The notes beneath the pieces were generated by a model. It saw nothing but the letters and a program-made list of their open reading frames with translations. It was not told where the DNA came from and searched no databases. Both the position numbers and the translations under genes were made by a program. From Neobacillus mesonae (GTDB lineage Bacteria; Bacillota; Bacilli; Bacillales; Cytobacillaceae), in assembly GCF_023715155.1 (NCBI RefSeq), contig NZ_JAMBNQ010000002.1, positions 62,001-126,000 of the forward strand: a stretch of DNA of 64,000 bases, read 5' to 3'. Numbering within the stretch: position 1 is the stretch's first letter; each line of letters begins with the position of its first letter. Shown here piece by piece: positions 34,749 to 43,139 of this stretch.

Positions 34749-35630
34749 ATGGAACAATTCATACAGCAGCTTGTCAACGGTATTTCCTTGGGAAGTATTT
34801 ATGCATTGATTGCCCTAGGGTACACAATGGTTTACGGTATCGTTAAATTAATCAATTTCGCCCATGGAGATGTTTTCATGGTCGGTGCATTTATCGGCTT
34901 CTATTCTATCACATTTTTTCATTTGGGACTTTTCCCTGCCTTATTGATTTCCATGACAGCCTGCGCCATTTTTGGTGTCTTGATTGAACGGATTGCCTAC
35001 AAACCGCTTCGAAATGCTACAAGGATTGCGGCTTTAATTACAGCCATTGGCGTTTCCCTATTTATTGAATATGGCACAATCTATATTCGGGGCGCCCAGC
35101 CGGAAGCCTATCCAAGCGGGATTGCTCCACTTAAAAGCATTGAAATCTTTGGAGTAAAGATCAGCGGCCAGTCCTTGTTGATTTTAGCCGTTTCGTTCTT
35201 CCTCATGATCGTCCTGCAATTTATCGTTCATAAAACTAAAATTGGCAAAGCGATGCGGGCGGTTTCCCATGATATGGACGCGGCTAAGTTAATGGGGATT
35301 AACGTGAATAACACCATTTCTGCCACATTCGCCATTGGCTCTGCGCTTGCCGGTGCAGCAGGCGTCATTTTTGGAATGTATTATACAAAAATTGAACCAT
35401 TGATGGGGATTATCCCGGGGCTTAAGGCGTTCGTTGCGGCTGTATTAGGCGGTATTGGTATTATCCCTGGTGCCATGGCGGGGGGATTGCTGCTTGGTGT
35501 CATCGAGGCGCTTGTCAGTGCGGCGGGCTTCTCTCTATGGCGTGATGGTGTGGCTTTCGTCGTATTAATTCTAATCTTGATTTTCCGTCCTGCCGGATTA
35601 TTTGGTAAAAATGTCAGGGAAAAAGTCTAG
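34749..35630 (+). CDS. livH: Branched-chain amino acid ABC permease, LivH type
   Basis: 293 residues, about eight membrane helices. Family blocks: ALIALGYTMVYGIVKLINFAHG near the N-terminus and AAVLGGIGIIPGAMAGGLLLG near the C-terminus. It forms half of the channel with LivM. The ATG at 34749 follows GGAAGGAG; an upstream TTG frame start is less likely. Confidence 0.92.
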   Translation: MEQFIQQLVNGISLGSIYALIALGYTMVYGIVKLINFAHGDVFMVGAFIGFYSITFFHLGLFPALLISMTACAIFGVLIERIAYKPLRNATRIAALITAIGVSLFIEYGTIYIRGAQPEAYPSGIAPLKSIEIFGVKISGQSLLILAVSFFLMIVLQFIVHKTKIGKAMRAVSHDMDAAKLMGINVNNTISATFAIGSALAGAAGVIFGMYYTKIEPLMGIIPGLKAFVAAVLGGIGIIPGAMAGGLLLGVIEALVSAAGFSLWRDGVAFVVLILILIFRPAGLFGKNVREKV

Positions 35631-35645
35631 GGGGTGGCTTTAGCG

Positions 35646-36620
35646 ATGAAATCTGGTAAACACTTAAAAGGTTTTTGGCTCTCAATCGTTTTAGCCGTCA
35701 TTTTTTCAGTAGTAGTGCAATTTCTTATTTCCGGGGGAACATTAAACCCTTTCTATGTTAATACACTTTTTTCAATCTGCATTAATATCATCCTGGCGGT
35801 AAGCCTTCACCTCATTATCGGGATTACCGGGCAGTTCTCCATTGGACACGCCGGCTTCCTTGCGATTGGTGCCTATGCCTCAGCTATTATGACGATGAAA
35901 TTGGGGCTGCCGTTCCCAGCGGCTATTCTTGCTGCAGGGATTGCTGCAGCAGCGGCTGGGGTAATTATCGGGATTCCGACCTTAAGACTGCGCGGCGACT
36001 ATTTAGCAATTGCTACACTTGGATTTGGCGAGATTATGAGAATCGTATTTTTAAATATTGAGTATGTCGGCGGTGCGAGCGGAATGACGGTTTCGCACTT
36101 GACCACATGGCCATGGGTAATTACCTGTGTTCTGATCACCATTATTGTCATTGCAAACTTCACCAATTCCACTCATGGACGTGCCTGCCTCTCCATTAGA
36201 GAGAATGAGATTGCTGCCGATGCCATGGGGATCAATACTACGTATTATAAGGTTATGGCATTTATCATCGGTGCCTTTTTTGCCGGAGTGGCTGGTGCCC
36301 TTCACGCCCATAACTTTTATATCATCCAGCCGCCGAACTTTGGATTTTTAAAGTCCTTTGATATTTTAATTTTTGTGGTAATCGGCGGGTTGGGAAGTAT
36401 GTCAGGCTCCGTTATAGCTGCCATTCTCTTAACAATCATCTCTACCTTCCTTTCCAATTATCCAGAAGTGCGAATGATCATTTACAGCCTGGTACTGGTT
36501 GTCATGATGCTGTTCCGCCCGCAGGGTTTATTGGGAACAAAGGAAATAACAGCATTCTTAAAAATGGGAAAGTCTGCAAAAGGGGGGTCCAAGGATGGCG
36601 GCAAACACACCGTTGCTTAA
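35646..36620 (+). CDS. livM: Branched-chain amino acid ABC permease, LivM type
   Basis: 324 residues, about nine membrane helices, with the LivM blocks ITGQFSIGHAGFLAIGAYAS, LRLRGDYLAIATLGFGEIMR and VIGGLGSMSGSVIAA. Second half of the channel. The ATG at 35646 is chosen because AGGGGGTGG lies nine bases upstream; the preceding GTG is inside that site. Its last 26 bases overlap livG. Confidence 0.92.
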   Translation: MKSGKHLKGFWLSIVLAVIFSVVVQFLISGGTLNPFYVNTLFSICINIILAVSLHLIIGITGQFSIGHAGFLAIGAYASAIMTMKLGLPFPAAILAAGIAAAAAGVIIGIPTLRLRGDYLAIATLGFGEIMRIVFLNIEYVGGASGMTVSHLTTWPWVITCVLITIIVIANFTNSTHGRACLSIRENEIAADAMGINTTYYKVMAFIIGAFFAGVAGALHAHNFYIIQPPNFGFLKSFDILIFVVIGGLGSMSGSVIAAILLTIISTFLSNYPEVRMIIYSLVLVVMMLFRPQGLLGTKEITAFLKMGKSAKGGSKDGGKHTVA

Positions 36621-37374
36621 AGTAGATCATGCAGGTATCCAATTTGGCGGACTAAAGGCTGTTTCTGATGTCAACCTTGAACTGCAAAAGGGGGAATTAG
36701 TTGGTCTGATTGGACCAAACGGTGCCGGAAAAACGACATTTTTCAATCTGCTTACAGGCGTATATGTGCCGACTGAAGGAAGTATTTCACTAGAAGGGGA
36801 TAAATTAAGAGGTTTAGCTCCCCATAAAATTACCAAAAAAGGGATCAGCCGGACATTCCAAAACATTCGTTTGTTCAGTGATTTGACGGTCCTTGATAAT
36901 GTAAAAATTGCGTATCATTCTCTTGCAAAGCATTCTATCTTCAGTTCGATTTTCCGCCTTCCTTCCCACTTTTCCGGTGAGCGGGAAATGGAGGAAAAGG
37001 CCATTGAATTTTTAAAAATATTTAAGCTTGATGATGTGCTGTATGAACAGGCTAGAAATCTGCCTTATGGACAGCAGCGCCGGCTTGAAATTGCCCGGGC
37101 GCTGGCAGCAAGTCCGAAGCTGCTGCTTCTCGATGAGCCGGCTGCAGGCATGAATCCTCAGGAAACAGAGGAATTGATGAATTTGATTGGCTTAATCCGT
37201 GAACAGTTTAACTTAACCATTCTATTAATCGAACATGATATGAACCTCGTAATGGGTGTTTGTGAACGTATATATGTACTGGATCATGGTCAATTAATTG
37301 CACAAGGCACTCCAGAACAAATCAGAAACAATCCAAAGGTCATCGAAGCGTATTTGGGCGAGGAGGTCTCGTAA
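36595..37374 (+). CDS. livG: Branched-chain amino acid ABC ATPase, LivG type
   Basis: 259 residues. Walker A GPNGAGKTT (about 42-50), the LivG-specific GISRTFQNIRLF, signature region LPYGQQRRLEIARAL, Walker B LLLLDEPAAGMNP and H-loop IEHDMNLV. The start codon lies inside the end of livM and the stop codon overlaps the livF start (TAATG), so translation is coupled on both sides. Confidence 0.94.
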   Translation: MAANTPLLKVDHAGIQFGGLKAVSDVNLELQKGELVGLIGPNGAGKTTFFNLLTGVYVPTEGSISLEGDKLRGLAPHKITKKGISRTFQNIRLFSDLTVLDNVKIAYHSLAKHSIFSSIFRLPSHFSGEREMEEKAIEFLKIFKLDDVLYEQARNLPYGQQRRLEIARALAASPKLLLLDEPAAGMNPQETEELMNLIGLIREQFNLTILLIEHDMNLVMGVCERIYVLDHGQLIAQGTPEQIRNNPKVIEAYLGEEVS

Positions 37375-38081
37375 TGCTGAAAGTAAATGATATCAATGTT
37401 TATTATGGCAATATACATGCATTGAAGGGAGTTTCCCTTGATATCCGTCCTGGTGAAATCGTGACATTGATTGGGGCAAACGGTGCCGGGAAAAGTACGC
37501 TGTTAAAAACCATTTCAGGGCTTCTAAAGCCAAAGACCGGAAAGATTTTATTTGAAGATGAGCATGTAGCCGGAAAAGTGCCGCAGTTAATTGTAAAACG
37601 CGGGATTTCCCATGTTCCGGAAGGCCGCCGTGTATTTGCCAATATGTCGGTTGAGGAAAACCTGGAACTAGGCGCCTTTTTGCGTAAGGATAAGAGGGGG
37701 ATACGGGAAGATTTCGAAAAGGTGTACCAGTTATTTCCCCGTCTTCATGAACGCCGCAAGCAGCTTTCTGGTACACTTTCAGGCGGTGAGCAGCAGATGC
37801 TGGCGATGGGAAGAGCGCTGATGGCCAGGCCGCGGCTCCTTCTATTAGATGAGCCTTCGATGGGGCTTGCACCGCTCTTGGTAAAAACCATCTTCCGCAT
37901 CATTGAGGAGATTAACCAAACAGGAACGACGATCCTGCTGGTTGAACAGAACGCGAATATGGCACTGTCGGTTGCGAATCGCGCTTATGTGATTGAAACG
38001 GGAAAAATTGTCGCGGCAGGTACAGCCGCGGAACTGGGAGAAAGTGATCAAATCAGGAAGGCCTATCTGGGCGGGCATTGA
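37374..38081 (+). CDS. livF: Branched-chain amino acid ABC ATPase, LivF type
   Basis: 235 residues. Walker A GANGAGKST (about 38-46), LivF-type HVPEGRRVFANMSVEENL, signature LSGGEQQMLAMGRAL, Walker B LLLLDEPSMGLAP and H-loop VEQNANMAL. Works with LivG to power import. GAGGAGG lies seven bases before the ATG. Last gene of the operon; the stop codon sits inside the terminator stem. Confidence 0.94.
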   Translation: MLKVNDINVYYGNIHALKGVSLDIRPGEIVTLIGANGAGKSTLLKTISGLLKPKTGKILFEDEHVAGKVPQLIVKRGISHVPEGRRVFANMSVEENLELGAFLRKDKRGIREDFEKVYQLFPRLHERRKQLSGTLSGGEQQMLAMGRALMARPRLLLLDEPSMGLAPLLVKTIFRIIEEINQTGTTILLVEQNANMALSVANRAYVIETGKIVAAGTAAELGESDQIRKAYLGGH

Positions 38082-38104
38082 AGCGAAATGCCCGTTCTTT
38101 TTGG
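38072..38104 (+). terminator. Terminator of the liv operon
   Basis: CGGGCATT/AATGCCCG stem, with T-rich tail TTCTTTTT. Confidence 0.85.
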
Positions 38105-38124
38105 TTCTTGAAGCAGTATCTCAG

Positions 38125-38418
38125 TTATAAATTTTTTAATAATCGAGTTAATACTTGCTTGTACTCTGCTGCCTCGAAACTATTTTTCAGAGGTTTAATT
38201 TTTTCCAATGATGAGAGCGCACTGTTCAGAATGAATTTACGAAGGTCAGTATTATTTTGCAATAATTCCTCGGAAATAAAAGTAATCAATTCTAGACATT
38301 CCTTTTGGCTGGCTTCGTCCATTACATTTTTTTTTACATAACGTTTTACATTTGTTGTTACACGGATTAATTCAGCAAGACCTAAACCTATTTGCCGATA
38401 AAGGTATTTAGGTAATGA
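38125..38418 (-). pseudogene. Probable 3' remnant of a gene
   Basis: From the ATG at 38322 a 65-residue product can be read (ends EYKQVLTRLLKNL), but there is no ribosome site in front of it. The same frame stays open and protein-like upstream, with GLGLAELIRVTTNVKRY and no start codon, until a tandem duplication of about 20 bp (GGTATTTAGGTAATGATA type, 38400-38440). This looks like a helical C-terminal fragment whose 5' part was lost. The family is not recognised. No other gene is visible in 38105-38578. Confidence 0.45.
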
Positions 38419-38578
38419 TAAGGGTATTTAAGTAATGATATAAAAGGAGATTAGGGAGACAGGTAATATTCATTTGAAAGGTAATTTGTCCCCCTTATTT
38501 AAAATAGTTTTCCCTGAAGGAATCCGTATTTGGAAACTGTTATACTGAACTCAAATAACTATAAAAGGATGAATCATT

Positions 38579-39055
38579 ATGGCACAATCCAAGACAAATG
38601 CGATGCGGATTCTGGATACACACAAAATCCCTTATGAAATCCTTACATACGATAACAAAGATGGAAAAATTGACGGCGTGTCTGTTTCTGCGAAAATCGG
38701 CAAGGAGCTGAAAGAGGTCTATAAAACGCTTGTAGCACAAGGTGCAAGCAGGAATATTTATGTGTTCATCATTCCCGTGGCGGATGAATTGGATTTGAAA
38801 AGGGCAGCCAAGGCGGCCGGTGAGAAAAACATGGAAATGGTCCATGTCAAGGATATTCAAAAGCTGACCGGCTATATCCGCGGCGGCTGTTCTCCGATTG
38901 GAATGAAAAAACAGTATCAAACGTTTATTGACGAAAGCTGCCTGCCGCTTGAGTCAATGGTCGTCAGTGCTGGAAAAATCGGCATGCAGATTGTCATTGC
39001 TCCTAAAGATTTAAAGGAGATTACGGAGGCAGAAATTACCGCCATTACAAAGTAA
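38579..39055 (+). CDS. ybaK: Cys-tRNA(Pro)/Cys-tRNA(Cys) deacylase YbaK
   Basis: 158 residues, the normal size. Family features are YKTLVAQG near the substrate pocket, the AAKAAGEKNMEM segment, and GYIRGGCSPIGMKK, the glycine-rich loop that marks YbaK/EbsC. The enzyme hydrolyses mischarged Cys-tRNA(Pro) in the cytoplasm. Single gene after AAAGGATG. Confidence 0.92.
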   Translation: MAQSKTNAMRILDTHKIPYEILTYDNKDGKIDGVSVSAKIGKELKEVYKTLVAQGASRNIYVFIIPVADELDLKRAAKAAGEKNMEMVHVKDIQKLTGYIRGGCSPIGMKKQYQTFIDESCLPLESMVVSAGKIGMQIVIAPKDLKEITEAEITAITK

Positions 39056-39210
39056 AATTTTAAGCCTAAAAAATTGTTATAGGCACTCACCTATAAAAGC
39101 TGACTGCATAAGATATCGTGAAAATATTAGTTCATGTCAAAAATGAAAAAACTCGCCGGTCTTCATGGCAAATGAGGCGCAGTTGACTTGTAAAAAGGGA
39201 GTGTCGATAA

Positions 39211-40305
39211 ATGGCAGGGAAAATTAGAAATTATTTTGCAGGCGGTAATACAGCTAAGGGTTTCCACAATCTGTATGATTCCAACCTACAAGGGCTGAAC
39301 AGGTTATTTATTTTAAAAGGCGGGCCGGGTACCGGTAAATCGTCCTTAATGAAAAAGGTCGGCGAAAAATGGGTCGAAAAAGGCTTTAATATTGAATTTT
39401 TACATTGTTCATCTGATAATAATTCGATTGACGGGGTCATCATTCCCGCTTTGAAAGTGGGCATTGTTGACGGTACGGCTCCGCATGTCATTGAACCAAA
39501 GGCGCCGGGTGCAGTGGAAGAGTACATTAACTTAGGTGAAGCCTGGAATGCCAAGGCGTTAGCTGCTCAAAAGGCAGACATCGAAACACTGACTGCAAAA
39601 ATTTCAGAGTCCTTCGCGAAAGCATATGATGCATTTAAAGAAGCATTAGAGATTCATGATGATTGGGAAAAAATCTATATTAACAGCATGGATTTTCAAA
39701 AAGCAGATCAATTAACAGACAAATTAATTGAGTCCTTTTTTGGAAAGATGAAACTGAATAAAAAATCGGATGTCCGCCACCGCTTTTTAGGGGCCGCTAC
39801 TCCGGTTGGGGCTGTTGACTTTGTTCCAAATTTAACAGAGGAAATTCCAAAGCGTTATTTTATTAAAGGACGCCCAGGTTCCGGCAAGTCAACCATGTTG
39901 AAAAAATTGGCCGCCGCGGCTGAAACTCACGGGGTGGATGTGGAAATTTACCACTGCGGCTTTGACCCTAACAGCCTGGATATGCTGATTTTTAGAGAAT
40001 TGGGAATCGCTATTTTTGACAGCACCGCTCCGCATGAATATTTTCCGAGCCGGGATGGCGATGAAATCATTGATATGTATGAAATCCTCATTGAACAGGG
40101 AACAGATGAAATCTTTGCAGAATTTATCAGCAATATCTCCACTAAGTATAAAAAGAAGATGGAAGAGGCAACCAGCTATCTAGCCAAAGCAAAAGAACTT
40201 CACGATGAACTTGAAGCTATCTACGTCGCCGCCATGGACTTCTCTGTTGTTACTAAAATCCAAAACAAAATTGAAGAGGAAATTAATGAATTAGCCGAGG
40301 TTTAA
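39211..40305 (+). CDS. Tandem P-loop ATPase (PRK06851 type)
   Basis: 364 residues made of two related halves. Half one has LFILKGGPGTGKSSLMKKV (P-loop about 30-48) and IEFLHCSSDNNSIDGVIIP; half two has RYFIKGRPGSGKSTMLKKL (about 216-234) and VEIYHCGFDPNSLDMLIF. Both carry a (G)DGTAPH or FDSTAPH motif. So it is an internal duplication with two intact Walker A sites. I recall it as the PRK06851 family of unknown function in Bacillaceae. Coiled, helical segments follow each half. No membrane helix. Monocistronic, AAAAAGGGAG site, strong terminator after it. Confidence 0.75.
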   Translation: MAGKIRNYFAGGNTAKGFHNLYDSNLQGLNRLFILKGGPGTGKSSLMKKVGEKWVEKGFNIEFLHCSSDNNSIDGVIIPALKVGIVDGTAPHVIEPKAPGAVEEYINLGEAWNAKALAAQKADIETLTAKISESFAKAYDAFKEALEIHDDWEKIYINSMDFQKADQLTDKLIESFFGKMKLNKKSDVRHRFLGAATPVGAVDFVPNLTEEIPKRYFIKGRPGSGKSTMLKKLAAAAETHGVDVEIYHCGFDPNSLDMLIFRELGIAIFDSTAPHEYFPSRDGDEIIDMYEILIEQGTDEIFAEFISNISTKYKKKMEEATSYLAKAKELHDELEAIYVAAMDFSVVTKIQNKIEEEINELAEV

Positions 40306-40317
40306 ATGAACGGGGCT

Positions 40318-40358
40318 AGGCACTATGGGATTTTTCTCATAGTGCCTCAATTTTTATT
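40318..40358 (+). terminator. Terminator of the tandem P-loop ATPase gene
   Basis: 10-bp stem AGGCACTATG/CATAGTGCCT, tail CAATTTTT; the tail overlaps the stop codon of the convergent small gene. Confidence 0.85.
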
Positions 40359-40509
40359 GATGAGGATTTGTCTTGCTTTGCTGGCTTTTGTTTCGTTTAT
40401 TGCCTTTGCTGTTGTCGCCGCTTGTGAATTCAGCAGCAAATTCTGCTTCAGCATGTCCAGCTTCAGGGGCATTTTGATTGCGGCTCCCTTTGTTATATTT
40501 CTTCGTCAT
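40354..40509 (-). CDS. Small spore protein-like gene (51 aa, gamma-SASP-like)
   Basis: A 51-residue product starting MTKKYNKGSRNQNAPEAG and containing AEAEFAAEFTSG. It is hydrophilic, rich in Asn, Lys, Gln and Ser, with no Cys or Trp. The EFAAEF block resembles the (E)FASE cleavage site for the GPR protease in gamma-type small acid-soluble spore proteins, and the composition fits. The ribosome site AGGAGGG is strong (eight bases before the ATG). It would serve as an amino acid store in the spore core. No clear sigma-G promoter was found, so the spore role is an inference. Confidence 0.55.
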   Translation of the reverse strand: MTKKYNKGSRNQNAPEAGHAEAEFAAEFTSGDNSKGNKRNKSQQSKTNPHQ

Positions 40510-40701
40510 CTGTCATCCCTCCTATCCGCTCAAGGTTAGTTTGGCATTGGAGAGTGGGTTTATACTTGTCTTAATTCTCAGATTTCCAAGCCGGCTGATT
40601 CGCAATAGCAGTAATCTATGCATGCTAATCTTTTGAAAAAGGATTTTTGGGAAAGAAATAGAATGTGGTAAAAAAGATCATTTTAGTTAGGATGTGCCTT
40701 C

Positions 40702-41364
40702 ATGCAATCGAATATTACTATATTAACAAGGCTTTTTCAGGAGAGACAAAACCCTGTTAATGCGGATCAAATGGAAAAATATATGAAGAACCATTTCCCT
40801 TTCTTTGGAATTAAATCACCTGAAAGAAAAGAAATTGAAAAGCAATTTTTCCAAGAAACGGAAATATTAAAAGAGCCATTCAATCAAGATTTCATACTAG
40901 AGCTTTGGGAGCAGGCGGAAAGGGAATATCAATATACGGCATTGGCCTATATTGAAAAGTCATTAAAGAGGCTGGGGAAAAAAGACTTGGCACTGATGGA
41001 GACTTTGATAACCAAGAAGTCCTGGTGGGATACAGTGGATCCCCTTGCCTCAAAGCCAGTTGGAAAAATTGCTCAAGTATATCCGGAAGCGGCGTCGGAA
41101 ACGATTGATGCATGGGCCGAGCATGATGATATGTGGCTGCGCAGGACGGCCATTCTTTTTCAATTAAAATATAAGCAAAAGACAAATGAGGAAAAGCTAT
41201 TTCAATACATAAGGCTTAATGCCGGCAGTAAGGAATTTTTTATCCAAAAGGCAATCGGCTGGGCGTTGCGTGAGTATTCCAAGACTAATCCAATGTCTGT
41301 TAAGGCATTTATTGAAGGGAATACGTTAGCGCGATTAAGTGTCAGGGAGGGCAGCAAGTATTAG
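40702..41364 (+). CDS. DNA alkylation repair protein, AlkD family
   Basis: 220 residues, all helical HEAT-like repeats. The AlkD hallmark SWWDTVDPLA (about 108-117) contains the Trp and Asp of the lesion pocket, and MWLRRTAILFQ the conserved Arg pair; LSVREGSKY ends the protein. AlkD glycosylases remove 3-methyladenine and 7-methylguanine without flipping the base. Single gene. Confidence 0.88.
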   Translation: MQSNITILTRLFQERQNPVNADQMEKYMKNHFPFFGIKSPERKEIEKQFFQETEILKEPFNQDFILELWEQAEREYQYTALAYIEKSLKRLGKKDLALMETLITKKSWWDTVDPLASKPVGKIAQVYPEAASETIDAWAEHDDMWLRRTAILFQLKYKQKTNEEKLFQYIRLNAGSKEFFIQKAIGWALREYSKTNPMSVKAFIEGNTLARLSVREGSKY

Positions 41365-41440
41365 CCATAGGACTCATGACAAGACCAGTTTTCAAAAAGA
41401 TGGTAAAATGTCCGTAATATTTGTGTAGAGGATGATTAGC

Positions 41441-42298
41441 ATGATTAGATGTATTGCAACAGATATGGATGGAACCTTATTGAATTCCATGCAGGAAATT
41501 CCGGAGGAAAATAAACAGGCCATTTTAAAAGCACAAGCCCAAGGTGTTGAAGTAGTTGTCGCAACAGGCAGGTCCTATCAGGAGGCAGTCTATGTCTTAA
41601 ACGCAGCTGGTTTGAGCTGTCCAGTGATTGGTGTAAATGGTGCTGAGGTACGCTCAATAGAGGGCGAGGTCATCTCTGCAAATCCAATTCCCAAGCCATT
41701 GGCACGCGAGGCAGCCGCAAGGTTAAACGCGAATGATGTCTATTTTGAGATCTACACCAATCAAGGGGCTTTTACGATTGATGCCAATAAGGCGGTTTCA
41801 ACCCTTGTCGATATCGTGATGAGTGCCAATCCTGAAGCAGACCGCGGCGAAATTACCCATGCAGCAGGGGCAAGGGTGCGTGACGGGTTAATTCATATGG
41901 TAGAAGATTATGAGCAGTTGTTTGCAAATGAAGATATGATGATTTATAAGATTCTAGTTTTTTCGTTTGAGGATGGCAAATTAGAGCGGGCAAGAGAATC
42001 ACTCACTGATCTTGATGAGTTAGAGGTCACGAAGTCAGGCGCTGAAAACATTGAAATAAACCATAAAAATGCCCAAAAAGGCATTGCTCTTGAGGCCTTT
42101 ACGAAGTCAAAGGGAATTGATTTAGCTGATACGATGGCAATTGGCGATAATTTTAATGACATCTCCATGCTGGAAAAGGCTGGACGAGCAGTGGCCATGG
42201 GAAATGCCAGTTTTGAAATAAAGGCGTTATGTGATGTGATTACAGAAAGTAATGAAGAAAGCGGTGTGGGCAAGGCAATCCTTGAAGTGTTGCAATGA
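41441..42298 (+). CDS. Cof-type HAD phosphatase (IIB)
   Basis: 285 residues. Motif I IATDMDGTLLNS, motif II VVATGRSYQEA, and motif III/IV AIGDNFNDISMLEKAG define the Cof/HAD-IIB group; the C2 cap sits in the middle (about 85-190). Such enzymes dephosphorylate sugar phosphates or flavin-type nucleotides; substrate not predictable. The start at 41441 follows AGAGGATG; an ATG nine bases upstream overlaps that site. It ends directly before the 52-bp repeat array. Confidence 0.88.
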   Translation: MIRCIATDMDGTLLNSMQEIPEENKQAILKAQAQGVEVVVATGRSYQEAVYVLNAAGLSCPVIGVNGAEVRSIEGEVISANPIPKPLAREAAARLNANDVYFEIYTNQGAFTIDANKAVSTLVDIVMSANPEADRGEITHAAGARVRDGLIHMVEDYEQLFANEDMMIYKILVFSFEDGKLERARESLTDLDELEVTKSGAENIEINHKNAQKGIALEAFTKSKGIDLADTMAIGDNFNDISMLEKAGRAVAMGNASFEIKALCDVITESNEESGVGKAILEVLQ

Positions 42299-42329
42299 GG
42301 GACAAAATAGTCTTTTCGAGGTGAAAATG

Positions 42330-43082
42330 GTCTATCACAAAGGTGATGATAGACAAAACAGGCTTGTGGAGAGAAGCTGCTGTCTTTCCTTAGGATAATG
42401 AAAGACAAAATGATCTGGTGAGCTGGTGAATTAGTCTTTCATAGGGGGGATGAAAGACTGAATAGATCCTTTCGAAGCAGAAGTTGTCTTTCATAAGTGG
42501 GATGAAAGACAGAATAGATGGTATCAAGGCAGAAGTTGTCTTTCATAGGGGAGATGAAGGACAGAATAGGTACTTTCGAAGCAGAAGTTGTCTTTCATAG
42601 GGGGGATGAAGGACAGAATAGGTACTTTCGAAGCAGAAGTTGTCTTTCATAAGGGGGATGAAGGACAGAATAGGTACTTTCGAAGCAGAAGTTGTCTTTC
42701 ATAGGGGGGATGAACGACAGAATAGATAGTATCGAAGCAGATGTTGTCTTTCATAAGTGGGATGAAAGACAGAATAGATGGTATCAAGGCAGAAGTTGTC
42801 TTTCATAGGGGAGATGAAGGACAGAATAGATGGTATCAAAGCAGAAGTTGTCTTTCATATTAGGGATGAAAGACAGAATAGATGGTATCAAGGCAGAAGT
42901 TGTCTTTCATAGGGGGGATGAAAGACAGAATAGATGGTATCAAGGCAGAAGTTGTCTTTCATAAGGGAGATGAAGGACAGAATAGGTACTTTCGAAGCAG
43001 AAGTTGTCTTTCATAGGGGAGATGAAAGACAAAATAAGCGAGAATCGGGATGGAACGGTCCTTCATCAAATGAATGAAGGAC
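42330..43082. repeat. Array of about 15 hairpin units, 52-bp period
   Basis: The unit is a 25-nt hairpin GTCTTTCAT-N7-ATGAAAGAC followed by about 27 bp of spacer (AGAATAGATGGTATCAAGGC type, or AGAATAGGTACTTTCGAAGC type). The period in the regular part is 52 bp. Edge copies have different arms that still pair: GTCTATCA/TGATAGAC at 42330 and GTCCTTCAT/ATGAAGGAC at 43058. A half copy lies at 43110 just before the ribosome site of the next gene. It fills the gap between two plus-strand genes. It has no unique spacers and no cas genes. Confidence 0.9.
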
Positions 43083-43139
43083 AGCTCTAATTAAAAAATG
43101 AGGTAATTGGTCTTTCATAAAAGGAGGAGGCCCCGTTTT

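Noticed and set aside
40306..40539. 77-codon plus-strand frame after the double P-loop ATPase gene
   Set aside because: It starts inside the terminator and is the antisense of the small spore-protein-like gene, which has a strong ribosome site.
42330..43082. CRISPR array
   Set aside because: Repeats and spacers are both repeated, there are no unique spacers, and no cas genes are present.
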